The translations under genes were made by a program, and so were the position numbers. Shown here in pieces: positions 53,641 to 63,746 of a DNA stretch of 64,000 nt. The notes under the pieces are model-generated. The model was not told the origin of the DNA and did not search any database. It saw nothing but the letters and a program-made list of their open reading frames with translations. Every line of letters starts with the position of its first letter. Positions within the stretch are counted from its first letter, which is position 1. The stretch lies in NCBI RefSeq assembly GCF_001484605.1, contig NZ_CP013747.1, positions 1,364,001 through 1,428,000 on the forward strand, written 5' to 3'. Source of the stretch: Pseudarthrobacter sulfonivorans. GTDB taxonomy: Bacteria > Actinomycetota > Actinomycetes > Actinomycetales > Micrococcaceae.

Positions 53641-55191
53641 TTGCTGCAGCGGTGGAAATCGGCCTCGTTGAGGTCCCAGCTGGTGGCCATGATCATGGCA
53701 CTGCTGATTGTTGCGCTGACCTCAACCGGCGCCGGCACCCTCACGCTGCTGCACAGCTACCTCCAGGCGCAGGTGGATGACAAGCTGTACGCCGCCGTCG
53801 ACCTCGCCAGCAAGCAGCGCTCGTTCACCCAGCTGCAGGCACCCACCAACCCGATGGTCCCCACTGACTACTCGCTGATCCTGTACACCCCTGGTGAGGA
53901 CCCCCAGCTGTTGGGCGGCGATCCGGATGACCACCCCGACATCGCAACCATCTCCGTTGAGGACGCCCAGAACCGGGGAACCCGCCCGTACCAGGTCAGG
54001 GGCACCGACGGCCAGAACTGGCGGGTGGTCGCGGTGACCGTGCTCTATATCGGCCGTCCCGCCGTCGTTGTCATCGGCTTGCCGCTGCAAAGCGTGGATG
54101 ATGTCCTCAAGCACGCCACCCTGGTGGTCACCGGCGTCGGCCTGCTCACCCTGCTGCTGGCCTCCCTGATCGCCAGCTGGACCGTGTCCCGGTCATTCCG
54201 TCCGCTGGCCAAGGTGGAAAAGACCGCAGCCGCCATCGCCGCGGGCGACCTTTCCAGGCGTGTGGACGTCGAAAATCCCGGCACTGAAGTGGGGCGGCTC
54301 GGGAGCTCGCTGAACGCCATGCTGGCGCATATCGAGACGGCCTTCGCCGCCCGGACAGCCTCCGAAGGCAGAATGCGCCGGTTCGCCGCCGACGCCTCCC
54401 ACGAACTGCGTACCCCGCTCGTGACCATCCGGGGTTTCTCCGAGCTCTACCGCCATGGCGCGCTGGCCACCGACGAGGACGTGGCCACGGCCATGGGGCG
54501 GATCGAAAGCGAAGCCAAACGGATGGGCTCTATGGTGGAGGACCTCCTCCTGCTGGCGCGCCTGGACGAACAGCGCCCGCTCCAGCAAAAGCCCGTGGAC
54601 CTGCAGCTGATTGCCCACGATGCGGTGGTGGACACGCAGGCAAGCGACCGCTCGCGCCCCATCTCCCTGACCGGCCTTGGTGACGATCCGGCCGCCCCCG
54701 CGCCGGTGCTCGGTGACGAAGCAAAACTGCGGCAGGTGGTGGGGAACCTCGTGGGGAATGCCCTGCGCTACACCCCGGACGGCAGCCCGATCGAACTAGC
54801 CGTCGGGGTCCGGACCTCCGACGGCGGGCAGCCGTTCGCGGTGATCGAGGTCCGGGACCACGGCCCTGGCATCTCAGAAGAGGACGCGTCCAAGGTGTTC
54901 GAGCGTTTCTACCGCGCGGACACGTCCCGGACGCGTGAGACCGGCGGCAGCGGCCTGGGGCTCGCGATTGTCGCGGCCATCGTGGGATCGCACGGCGGGT
55001 CCGTCAGGGTGGAAAAGACCGACGGCGGCGGGGCCACGCTGGTGGTCAGCCTGCCGGTCCGGGACGACGCCACCGACGAGGCTCACGCCGGCGATGACCA
55101 CGTGGGGGAAGCCCACCCGGGCGCAACGGCCACGCAGGATGGCGATCCTGTGGACGGAGGCCACGGAGATGGCAAGGTTATCCACATATAG
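53641..55191 (+). CDS. Sensor histidine kinase partner
   Basis: A 516-residue membrane kinase. Helix 1 lies at residues 15-38, a periplasmic sensor domain of about 120 residues follows (with YSLILYTPGEDPQLLGGDPDD), and helix 2 is near residue 160. HAMP comes next, then HisKA with His254 in ADASHELRTPL, then the ATPase domain (NLVGNALRYTPDG, VRDHGPGISEED, GSGLGLAIV). The last 40 residues are His/Asp-rich and disordered. The start is TTG at 53641, two bases after the regulator's stop. Confidence 0.94.
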   Translation: MLQRWKSASLRSQLVAMIMALLIVALTSTGAGTLTLLHSYLQAQVDDKLYAAVDLASKQRSFTQLQAPTNPMVPTDYSLILYTPGEDPQLLGGDPDDHPDIATISVEDAQNRGTRPYQVRGTDGQNWRVVAVTVLYIGRPAVVVIGLPLQSVDDVLKHATLVVTGVGLLTLLLASLIASWTVSRSFRPLAKVEKTAAAIAAGDLSRRVDVENPGTEVGRLGSSLNAMLAHIETAFAARTASEGRMRRFAADASHELRTPLVTIRGFSELYRHGALATDEDVATAMGRIESEAKRMGSMVEDLLLLARLDEQRPLQQKPVDLQLIAHDAVVDTQASDRSRPISLTGLGDDPAAPAPVLGDEAKLRQVVGNLVGNALRYTPDGSPIELAVGVRTSDGGQPFAVIEVRDHGPGISEEDASKVFERFYRADTSRTRETGGSGLGLAIVAAIVGSHGGSVRVEKTDGGGATLVVSLPVRDDATDEAHAGDDHVGEAHPGATATQDGDPVDGGHGDGKVIHI

Positions 55192-55300
55192 CCATGGAGC
55201 GTGGCGTGCGGGCAGTGCCCGTCCGTAGGCTCGCTGTAGTGGCCCGGAGCAGCCGGGCGGGCAGCAGATGCTGTCCCACTACTTCGAGAGGCAGCAAGCC

Positions 55301-55588
55301 ATGAGCATCATTTCCGTGGACACCGAACTCCTTCAGCTCAAGTCGGCCAACGTCAAAGCAACCGTGGATCGGATCAGCTCGGACGTCCAGACCATGAAGC
55401 GCGGCCTGGACGAACTGCAGTCCACCTGGCGGGGCTCGGCTGCCAACAACTTCCAGGCCCTGGTGACCGAGTGGACACTCACCCAGGGCAAGGTGGAGGC
55501 ATCGCTGGCATCCATCAACATGGCCCTGGCATCAGCAGCGTCCACCTACGCCCAGGCCGAGCAGGGCAACACCCAGCGCTTCAGCTGA
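55301..55588 (+). CDS. WXG100 family protein (EsxA-like)
   Basis: A 95-residue helical-hairpin protein exported by type VII systems in known cases. The turn is TWRGSAANNF with Trp47-Arg-Gly49, flanked by two long helices, and the C-terminus has the secretion-type pattern YAQAEQ (YxxxE). ATG 55301 was chosen over codons upstream that lack similarity. It stands alone behind the sensor kinase, without EsxB, EccC or other machinery nearby. Confidence 0.9.
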   Translation: MSIISVDTELLQLKSANVKATVDRISSDVQTMKRGLDELQSTWRGSAANNFQALVTEWTLTQGKVEASLASINMALASAASTYAQAEQGNTQRFS

Positions 55589-55608
55589 GTCCGCAGCCGA
55601 AATGGCTT

Positions 55609-56667
55609 CTACGCCTCCGGCGTCCCCTGGCGGAATCGGAGCCGCCATCTGTTGCCGTCCAAGACCCACAGTGAGCTATGGAGAGCCGTGCCTGAGCGCG
55701 AGTAGCTTCGGCACGTCAGCAGGATCGCGCTGGTGCCGATGCGGTCCGCACCCAGGAACTCCAGTTCAGTGTGCTGCCCTGGTTCCTCTTCCAGTGCCAT
55801 CATCGTGGCGTCACGGGTCCATACCCTGCCCGAGGTTCCGATCTCCATAAAATCAGGGTGCAGGAGGACGCCGGTGCGGCCGATGTCGCCACGGATGTCG
55901 GGGCCCGACAACTCGCGTTCGAGGGCCTCGACGATCGCTTCGGGGCTCATCTCGGCCCCGGCGGACTCCGACGGGATGAAGGAGTCGCTCTCCAGCTCGC
56001 TGAAGAGGTCCGGCTCGTCGTAGGGGCTTTGGTTGAAGAGGTCCTGGCCGTACGAGCCCTGACCGTCGGAGCCAGCACCGCCGGCTGTGGTGGCGGCCTG
56101 AAGGCTGGCAGGAGTGGCGGCGTCGGGGCTGGTCAGTGCGGTGACTGCCCCAGAGCTGACGGCAACCCGGCTATCAACTGCTGGGCCAACCGCTGCCGGG
56201 GCTCCCGCGAAGCCCGGGCCTGAACGGGCTGCCACACCCTGCTGGTACGCGGTGGCCGCTGCACGCGCGCGGACATCGGCTGCCTCATTGAGGTCGTGGC
56301 CGGCGTGGCCCTTGACCCATTCGAAGGTGTATTTCCGGCCGGCGATTTCCCGGTCAAGTTCCTTGAGCAGCTCCACGTTCAGGACGGGTTTGCCGTCGGC
56401 CTTCCGCCACCCCTTGCGTTTCCAGCCCGGCATCCACTTTGTGATGGAGTTGATCACGTACTGGCTGTCGCACAGGACCCTCAGGTCCTCCTCCGGGACG
56501 TGGGCGGTGGCACGGAACAGATCCAGGACGGCCATCAGCTCGCCCTGGTTGTTGGTGCCGTGCGGCCATCCCCCGGCACGCCAGCAGTCGTCGTTCACAT
56601 ACCAGGCCCAACCGGCCGGGCCGGGATTTCCTAAAGCCGAACCGTCGGCCGCTGCAGTAATTGTCAC
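55609..56667 (-). CDS. RNase HI fused to an NTF2-like (DUF4440-type) domain
   Basis: A 352-residue protein. Residues 1-145 are RNase HI: Asp8 in AADGSALGNPGP, Glu in NNQGELMAVLD, Asp in VLCDSQYVI and the His/Asp end VKGHAGHDLNEAADVRA. About 75 low-complexity residues follow (Ala, Ser, Gly-rich). The C-terminal 125 residues look like an NTF2/DUF4440 fold (EALERELSG, LLHPDFMEIGTSGRVWTRDA, LWVLDGNRWRLRFRQGT). It starts with GTG at 56667. It should degrade RNA in RNA-DNA hybrids; the second domain's role is unknown. Confidence 0.88.
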   Translation of the reverse strand: MTITAAADGSALGNPGPAGWAWYVNDDCWRAGGWPHGTNNQGELMAVLDLFRATAHVPEEDLRVLCDSQYVINSITKWMPGWKRKGWRKADGKPVLNVELLKELDREIAGRKYTFEWVKGHAGHDLNEAADVRARAAATAYQQGVAARSGPGFAGAPAAVGPAVDSRVAVSSGAVTALTSPDAATPASLQAATTAGGAGSDGQGSYGQDLFNQSPYDEPDLFSELESDSFIPSESAGAEMSPEAIVEALERELSGPDIRGDIGRTGVLLHPDFMEIGTSGRVWTRDATMMALEEEPGQHTELEFLGADRIGTSAILLTCRSYSRSGTALHSSLWVLDGNRWRLRFRQGTPEA

Positions 56668-56781
56668 TTAACCATCCTGCCAGACAGCGCCGACAACCGG
56701 TTCAGCCAGCCCTTGGGAAACCGCTTACCGAAAAGCCTTGACGCCGAAGTCGAAGCGCGGCAGAATCGGAATCCTGACCGG

Positions 56782-56793
56782 GAAAGCGCTTTC
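56782..56793. promoter_or_regulatory. LacI-type operator palindrome upstream of the binding protein gene
   Basis: GAAAGCGCTTTC is a perfect 12-base palindrome of the LacI-family type with a central CG, 85 bases before the ATG. A weaker second site, GGGAAACCGCTTACCG, is at 56715-56730. No LacI gene lies in the window. Confidence 0.55.
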
Positions 56794-56878
56794 TCAGTCG
56801 AAGCTTCCCCACCGGCACCTACGCCGTCACGGGACACGCTCCGGGGTGGACCTCCACCCTTTTGAGGAAGGCACATCA

Positions 56879-58189
56879 ATGAAGATTCGGGCCATCAGCC
56901 GCAGGAAGTTCCAATTCGGCGCAGTCGCCGTCGCTGTCTCACTGCTTGCCACTGGCTGCGGCGCCCCCGCAGGCTCCAGCGAAAATGACGCAGTGACGCT
57001 GCGGTTCGCCTGGTGGGGCAATGAGTACCTCAACGCGCAAACGGAGAGAGTCATCGACGCGTTCGAGGCGGAACATCCCAACATCAAGATCGAATCCGAG
57101 CCGGGCGAATGGGCCAGCTACTGGGACAAACTGGCCACCACCACCGCTGCCAATGACGCACCGGATGTCATCCAGATGGACCAGAAATACATCGCCGAGT
57201 ACGGTGGCCGCGGGGCGCTGCTGGACCTGGCCAAACAGAGCGGGATCGACACCTCCAAGCTGGACAAGGAATCACTGGCGTCCGGCCAATACGACAACGC
57301 ACAGTACGGGTTGAGCACCGGGAAGAACGCTTACGTCATCATGGCAAACACGAAAGTCTTTGAGGCAGCAAGCGTGCCTGTCCCCGACGACACCACCTGG
57401 ACGTGGGACGACTTTATGGACACCGCCGCGAAACTCAGCGCGGCCGGTGACGGGATGAGCTACGGCGCAGCCTATGGCAGCAACGAGGCGGACCTCATCC
57501 TCTGGCTTCGGCAGCACGGCGAGAACCTCTACTCCCAGGACGGAAAACTGGACTTCGACACCGCTACGGCCGCTTCGTTCTGGGAACGGCTGAAGGAACA
57601 GCGCGATTCCCAGGCAAGCCCGCCGGCCACGGTGGCCACCGAGGACTCCGGCGCAGGCCTTGAGGAGAGCCTGTTCGGCACCAACCGGGTAGGCATGGCC
57701 TGGTGGTGGACTAACCAGCTGGGATCGCTGGAAACCACCACGGGCAGCAGCATCAAGATGCTCCGCGCCCCCAGCACCGACGGGAAGTCTGCGGACAACG
57801 GCATGTACTACAAGCCCACCATGTTCTGGTCCGCGTCCTCACGGTCCAAGCACCCGGAAGCAGCTGCAACCTTTATCAATTACCTGGCCAACAGCCCCGC
57901 GGCAGGCGCCATCCTTATGACAGACCGCGGAGTCCCCAGCAACTCTGAGATCGTCGAGGGCATCACACCGGCCCTCAAGCCCGCAGACACCACTGTGGTG
58001 GCCTTCCTGAAGGACATTGCGCCGGACATTGCCGATGCGCCTCCCGTCCCGCCGGTGGGTGCCGGCAGCGTCCAGAACGTCATCAAGCGGTTCACTGACG
58101 AAGTCCTGTACGACCGGATGACTCCGCAGGCGGCCGCCGACGCGTTCAAGAAGGAAGTCGAAGGGATGCTGGCCACGGCCCGCAAGTAG
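56879..58189 (+). CDS. Sugar ABC transporter substrate-binding lipoprotein (orphan)
   Basis: A 436-residue family 1 extracellular solute-binding protein. A twin-arginine-like N-terminus (RRKFQFGAVAVAVSLLATGC) ends in lipobox ATGC. The mature part starts VTLRFAWWGNEYLNAQTERVIDAFEAEHPNIKIESEPGEW, typical of oligosaccharide-binding proteins. ATG 56879 follows GAGGAAGG. No permease or ATPase gene is adjacent: groL converges just downstream. It must use permeases encoded elsewhere. The LacI-type palindrome at 56782 suggests sugar control. Confidence 0.9.
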   Translation: MKIRAISRRKFQFGAVAVAVSLLATGCGAPAGSSENDAVTLRFAWWGNEYLNAQTERVIDAFEAEHPNIKIESEPGEWASYWDKLATTTAANDAPDVIQMDQKYIAEYGGRGALLDLAKQSGIDTSKLDKESLASGQYDNAQYGLSTGKNAYVIMANTKVFEAASVPVPDDTTWTWDDFMDTAAKLSAAGDGMSYGAAYGSNEADLILWLRQHGENLYSQDGKLDFDTATAASFWERLKEQRDSQASPPATVATEDSGAGLEESLFGTNRVGMAWWWTNQLGSLETTTGSSIKMLRAPSTDGKSADNGMYYKPTMFWSASSRSKHPEAAATFINYLANSPAAGAILMTDRGVPSNSEIVEGITPALKPADTTVVAFLKDIAPDIADAPPVPPVGAGSVQNVIKRFTDEVLYDRMTPQAAADAFKKEVEGMLATARK

Positions 58190-58198
58190 CGACAAACA

Positions 58199-58231
58199 AA
58201 TGCGGCCCCCTCCAGTGGAGGGGGCCGCATT
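58199..58231. terminator. Bidirectional terminator between the binding protein and groL
   Basis: Arms AATGCGGCCCCCTCC (58199-58213) and GGAGGGGGCCGCATT (58217-58231) pair perfectly around AGT. It is ten bases after the binding protein stop and 36 bases past the groL stop. Confidence 0.88.
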
Positions 58232-58266
58232 ATGGTTTGCGCGGAACGTAGTCCGGGCGCTGGGGA

Positions 58267-60000
<1,734 letters not shown>

Positions 60001-60091
60001 TCACTCCAGCTAGGTATTTCTCTCGCTCCACGACCGCCGCCAAGCCCCGAAGCCGGACAAACCGGACGTTGCTTTAGCAGTCGGTACGTAG

Positions 60092-60135
60092 GAGTGCTAA
60101 CTCAATAATTAGCACTCCCTAGGTGAGAGTGCAAG
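60092..60135 (-). promoter_or_regulatory. groL promoter with CIRCE element and an extra half-site
   Basis: On the minus strand CTTGCACTC-N9-GAGTGCTAA (60135-60109) is a CIRCE site with one imperfect arm, and TTAGCACTC (60100-60092) adds a third half-site eight bases on. The promoter overlaps them: -35 TTGCAC, 17-base spacer, -10 TAATTA. HrcA repression is the known role of CIRCE. Confidence 0.85.
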
Positions 60136-60186
60136 CGAAAGGTCCCGCAAATCGCCCTGTCAGGGCGGCCCGTTCGCCACCGGCGA

Positions 60187-61467
60187 TCAGCCTGCGGCCC
60201 GTCCTGCCGCCTCACGGCCGCTGAGCACTGCCCTGTTGTCTGCGCCGTAGGTGAACACCATGTAGTTGGCCGTGGTGATGTCACCGTTGGCGTCGAAGGC
60301 AACCGGCCCCGATTCGCCGTCGTAATTAATGCCTGCCCCGGTCTTCAGGACCGCGAGGCAGTCGGTGTAGGACAGGCACGGCTTGGTGGCCGGGCCCGAG
60401 GCCTGCGCGGCGGGCTGCCCGCCTGCTGTCCCGCCGGAGACGGCGATCAGGTTGGCGGCGATGGAGCGGCCGGCATCGTCGTCAGCCTTCGCTGCCGCCA
60501 GGACCGCCAGGTTCACGGCGTCGTAGGTCTCTGCGGCGAACGAAAGGTCTTTCAGGGCAGGGTTGACCGACACAAGACGGGCCTGGAAGTCCGCAGACGG
60601 CAACAGGCCCGGCACCACTGCACGGGCGCCTTCGAGCGCCTTGGATCCAAGTCCCGAACCGTACTGGGCGAAGGCACCGTCGCTCAGGATGATGCTCTTG
60701 CCCGAAAGTCCCGCGTTATTGAGCTCTGCGATGGCGCCCTGGGCGTCGTCCCTGGCGATCAGCACTACAGCGTCAGGAGTGGCGGCCTTGGCAGCAGCTG
60801 CGGCGTTACCGGCGTCGCCGGGCTTGAAGGCGGTCGTTGAGACAGTTTCCAGGCCGGCGTTCTTGGCGGCACCGGTCACCGCGGCCGAAACGTCCTTGCC
60901 GTAGGCACTGTCCTGGTGGACCACGGCAAGGCTCTTGGCGCCGCCGTCCTTGGCCAGCTTCACCAGCACCGAGGCCTGGGCAACGTCCGCCGCGGCCGTC
61001 CTGAAGTAATAGCCGCCGCTCTTGTAGCGGGACAGCCCGGCAGCGGAGTTGGCCGGCGAGACGAGCGGGACGCGCGCGGCCGAGAGGACGTCGATGGCGG
61101 CGGCGGCGTGACTCGAATCCGTGGGGCCGATCACCGCATCAACCTTGGCTGAGGCCAGATTCCTGGCCTGGGCGTCGGCGCCATCACCGGCGCCTACCAC
61201 CAGATCTACAGGCCTGCCCTTGTGGCCGCCGGCCGCATTGATTTCCTTGATTGCCAGTTGGGCCGCGGCGAGCTGCGAGTCGTTGAGGAAGGCCTGCTCC
61301 CCTGTGCTGTCCTGGATCAGCCCGATCCGCAGCGTGCCGTCACCGGATGCTTCAGCGGAGTCAACGCGGGCGTTGCCGCCAGCTCCGGCACAGCCGGCCA
61401 GGGCCAGCAGGAGGGCCGCCCCTGTGGTTGTGCGGACGATTGTTGAACGCAAGCTGCGGGAGATCAC
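60187..61467 (-). CDS. ABC transporter substrate-binding lipoprotein (branched-chain amino acid type)
   Basis: A 426-residue Peripla_BP_6-type receptor lipoprotein. The signal peptide ends in lipobox LALAGC. The mature part begins [36 protein letters not shown], and the effector-binding segment [19 protein letters not shown] is typical. The start is GTG at 61467, overlapping the cspA stop as GTGA. No permease genes are adjacent. The ligand, probably an amino acid or amide, is not known. Confidence 0.88.
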   Translation of the reverse strand: MISRSLRSTIVRTTTGAALLLALAGCAGAGGNARVDSAEASGDGTLRIGLIQDSTGEQAFLNDSQLAAAQLAIKEINAAGGHKGRPVDLVVGAGDGADAQARNLASAKVDAVIGPTDSSHAAAAIDVLSAARVPLVSPANSAAGLSRYKSGGYYFRTAAADVAQASVLVKLAKDGGAKSLAVVHQDSAYGKDVSAAVTGAAKNAGLETVSTTAFKPGDAGNAAAAAKAATPDAVVLIARDDAQGAIAELNNAGLSGKSIILSDGAFAQYGSGLGSKALEGARAVVPGLLPSADFQARLVSVNPALKDLSFAAETYDAVNLAVLAAAKADDDAGRSIAANLIAVSGGTAGGQPAAQASGPATKPCLSYTDCLAVLKTGAGINYDGESGPVAFDANGDITTANYMVFTYGADNRAVLSGREAAGRAAG

Positions 61468-61670
61468 TGCGCGGGCCGGACGTTTTCTGCCTGCGGGCCT
61501 TTCTCGCCTTCGCCGACTTCAAGCTCGACGCGCTGTCCCTCATCCAGGGCGCGGTAACCTTCGCCCTCAATGGCCGACCAGTGCACAAAGACATCGTCCG
61601 CGGAGCCGTCCACCGTAATAAAGCCGTAGCCCTTTTCGGCGTTGAACCACTTAACCGTTCCCAATGCCAT
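61464..61670 (-). CDS. cspA: Cold-shock protein CspA-type
   Basis: A 68-residue single cold-shock domain: [22 protein letters not shown] with RNP1-like [13 protein letters not shown] with RNP2, and the ending [10 protein letters not shown]. It binds single-stranded RNA and DNA and acts as an RNA chaperone. ATG 61670 gives the canonical start; a GTG at 61679 would add three residues. Its stop overlaps the GTG of the substrate-binding protein, which is unusual for a csp gene. Confidence 0.93.
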   Translation of the reverse strand: MALGTVKWFNAEKGYGFITVDGSADDVFVHWSAIEGEGYRALDEGQRVELEVGEGEKGPQAENVRPAQ

Positions 61671-61828
61671 GATGTCCACTCTTTTCCGTCGTGCCGTCGG
61701 TCCCCGTCGGAAGTGTGCCGCTTGTTACGGACCGAAGCCTGAAATCACTCTAGCGACAAGCCATCCGGCGGGCCGAACCACACGGCCGCTCCGGTGCCCA
61801 AAAGTTATTCAGGCGTGACGGCGAGACG

Positions 61829-62446
61829 CTACTGGTAGCCCGGCCCCAGGACAACAACCAACGGCACCTGGAAGTCCTGGCTCTCCACCAGGGTAGGGAT
61901 GTTCAGGAGTTCGGAGACTGCTTCGGCGTTGGCTTTCTGCGCCGGTCCTGAATAGAAGATTGCGGATGTCTGCTGCGGAGCGCCGCCCCAGTTCCCCACC
62001 TGACCCAGCGTCCAGCCATCGGCCTGGACCATCGAGCTGATGCGTCCGGCGAGCCCGGCCTTCCCGGCGGCGTTGTAGATGGCCACGCCCTGGGTCTTGT
62101 CCAGCACAACCGCGGAGGGAATGTTGCTGGGCGAAGCGCTGGGCTCGGCGTCGGGGCTCTTAGAGGGCTCCGGGTCCGTGGAGGCTTCAGCGGTGGCTGA
62201 CGGTGCCGCGCTTGCCTCGGGGGCAGCGGTTGATTCCAGGCTGGTGGAGGCTTCACTGCCGGCCTGGGTGAACCCGAGCTTGGGGAGGATCAGGAAGGAC
62301 ACCACTCCGATGGCCAATGCCACAATCCCCACAGCAAGGATGGGCCACAGCTTCCGCCGGGCAGGCGCCGAGGCCGCACGGTGGACGCCCTGCCGCGAGG
62401 CGGACTCCGGAACCTTGTCGAATTCATCCCGAGCGTATTTGGTCAT
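61829..62446 (-). CDS. LytR C-terminal domain membrane protein
   Basis: A 205-residue single-pass membrane protein: a basic cytosolic N-terminus of about 30 residues, a helix (LWPILAVGIVALAIGVVSFLIL), a Ser/Ala/Pro/Glu-rich spacer, and an extracellular LytR_C domain (GVAIYNAAGKAGLAGRISSMVQADGWTLGQVGNW). The homologue in Mycobacterium lies beside a DUF3263 gene, as here. It probably takes part in envelope assembly; its partner is unknown. The DUF3263 stop is 51 bases upstream on the same strand. Confidence 0.87.
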   Translation of the reverse strand: MTKYARDEFDKVPESASRQGVHRAASAPARRKLWPILAVGIVALAIGVVSFLILPKLGFTQAGSEASTSLESTAAPEASAAPSATAEASTDPEPSKSPDAEPSASPSNIPSAVVLDKTQGVAIYNAAGKAGLAGRISSMVQADGWTLGQVGNWGGAPQQTSAIFYSGPAQKANAEAVSELLNIPTLVESQDFQVPLVVVLGPGYQ

Positions 62447-62497
62447 GGTGGGGAGACGTCCTTGTTGATTGCTGCTGATGGCTCAGCACGAGCGTGG

Positions 62498-62827
62498 TCA
62501 GGCGTCGGAACCCAGGCGTCGTGCAGTGCGTGCCCGGTGACGCGACGTACGTAGTCTACGCAATCTCTTGACCAGCATGGGGTCGTGGGCCAGTGCAGCC
62601 TCGGTGTCGATGAGGGCGTTGAGCAGCTGGTAGTAGTGGGTCGCGGACAGATCGAAAAGCTCCCTGATGGCCTGTTCCTTGGCCCCCGCGTACTTCCACC
62701 ACTGCCGCTCCAGTGCCAGCATCTGCTGGTCGCGCTCGCTCAATGGGGAGTCGCGGAGGGTAAAGTCAGCCAGCAAAGAACCGCGCTCCTCCGGCTCCGG
62801 CATATGTTCCCGAGCAGGTTCCGCCAC
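62498..62827 (-). CDS. DUF3263 protein
   Basis: A 109-residue cytosolic protein with an HTH-like core: PLSERDQQMLALERQWWKYAGAKEQAIRELFDLSATHYYQLLNALID, which I recognise as DUF3263. The C-terminus is very basic (KRLRRLRTSRHRARTARRLG). GTG 62827 follows GAAGGGG at six bases. DNA binding is plausible. It is in the same orientation as the LytR_C gene, the arrangement also seen in Mycobacterium. Confidence 0.87.
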   Translation of the reverse strand: MAEPAREHMPEPEERGSLLADFTLRDSPLSERDQQMLALERQWWKYAGAKEQAIRELFDLSATHYYQLLNALIDTEAALAHDPMLVKRLRRLRTSRHRARTARRLGSDA

Positions 62828-62960
62828 GGCACACCCCTTCGCTGGTCTCGCTGAATCACCGGTTAAGTTACAAAATCTCCTCCCCATGTTACGGCGTGAA
62901 TAACACGGTTGTCATTTGCGCCCCGGCCGCAGCGTCCGGCAACCCTGCGAGAATGGGAGC

Positions 62961-63731
62961 GTGTTTGAATCTGACGCGCTGTTCGAACTGACGGCGGACC
63001 CGGCGGAGGCCGTTGGCTTTGCCGAGATGGCCGCCTTGCCGCTCAGTGAGCTGATGGCTGCCGACTGGGCGGAGGCGCTGGGCCCAGTAGAGAGTGAGCT
63101 GCGCGGCGTCCTGGGCTTCCTGGCCGCCGAAGTTGCCGCGGGGCACCGGGTGCTGCCAGCGCCGTCGAACGTTCTGCGCGCCTTCCGGCAGCCGCTGGCT
63201 GGCGTGAAGGTCCTGGTAGTGGGCCAGGACCCCTACCCCACGCCGGGCCACGCGATCGGCCTGTCCTTTGCCGTTGACGGGCGGACCCGCCCCATCCCGC
63301 GGAGCCTGGCGAATATCTACCGTGAGCTGGAGTCCGACCTCGGCCTTCCGGCGCGCGTCCACGGCGACCTGTCCGCCTGGGCCAGCCAGGGGGTCCTGCT
63401 GCTTAACCGGGTCATGAGCGTCCGCGCCGGGGCAGCCGGCTCCCACCGGGGCAAAGGCTGGGAGGCCATCACGACGGCGGCAGTCACCGCGGTGGCCAGC
63501 CGGCGCACTTCCGACGGCGGGCCGTCGCCGCTGGTGGCGGTGCTGTGGGGCAAGGACGCGGAGAGCGTCCGGCCCCTCCTGCCCGGCGCGGCGGTCGTGT
63601 CCAGCGCCCACCCCAGCCCGTTGTCGGCGTCGCGCGGATTCTTCGGCTCCCGGCCCTTCAGCACCATCAACCAACTGCTGCAGGACCAGGGATGCCCTGG
63701 CGTAACCTGGGAACTCCCTCCGGTCCCTTAG
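62961..63731 (+). CDS. ung: Uracil-DNA glycosylase (family 1)
   Basis: A 256-residue base-excision repair enzyme that removes uracil from [21 protein letters not shown] at residues 88-105 has the catalytic Asp90; other motifs are LLNRVMSV and the DNA-intercalating loop [20 protein letters not shown] with the catalytic His. The start is GTG at 62961 with GGGAG before it. The stop codon overlaps the iron box of the next gene. Confidence 0.95.
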   Translation: MFESDALFELTADPAEAVGFAEMAALPLSELMAADWAEALGPVESELRGVLGFLAAEVAAGHRVLPAPSNVLRAFRQPLAGVKVLVVGQDPYPTPGHAIGLSFAVDGRTRPIPRSLANIYRELESDLGLPARVHGDLSAWASQGVLLLNRVMSVRAGAAGSHRGKGWEAITTAAVTAVASRRTSDGGPSPLVAVLWGKDAESVRPLLPGAAVVSSAHPSPLSASRGFFGSRPFSTINQLLQDQGCPGVTWELPPVP

Positions 63732-63746
63732 CTTAGGCTTGCCTTA
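63728..63746. promoter_or_regulatory. DtxR/IdeR iron box at the siderophore gene start
   Basis: TTAGCTTAGGCTTGCCTTA agrees with the IdeR/DtxR consensus TTAGGTTAGGCTAACCTAA at 15 of 19 positions. It covers the ung stop codon and ends on the first base of the next gene's ATG. The DtxR-family repressor at 43662 is a natural candidate to bind it when iron is plentiful. Confidence 0.8.

Noticed and set aside
60092..60117. The everted pair GAGTGCTAA-N8-TTAGCACTC taken as the CIRCE element itself
   Set aside because: The arm order is inverted relative to CIRCE; the properly oriented N9 pair lies next to it at 60109-60135.
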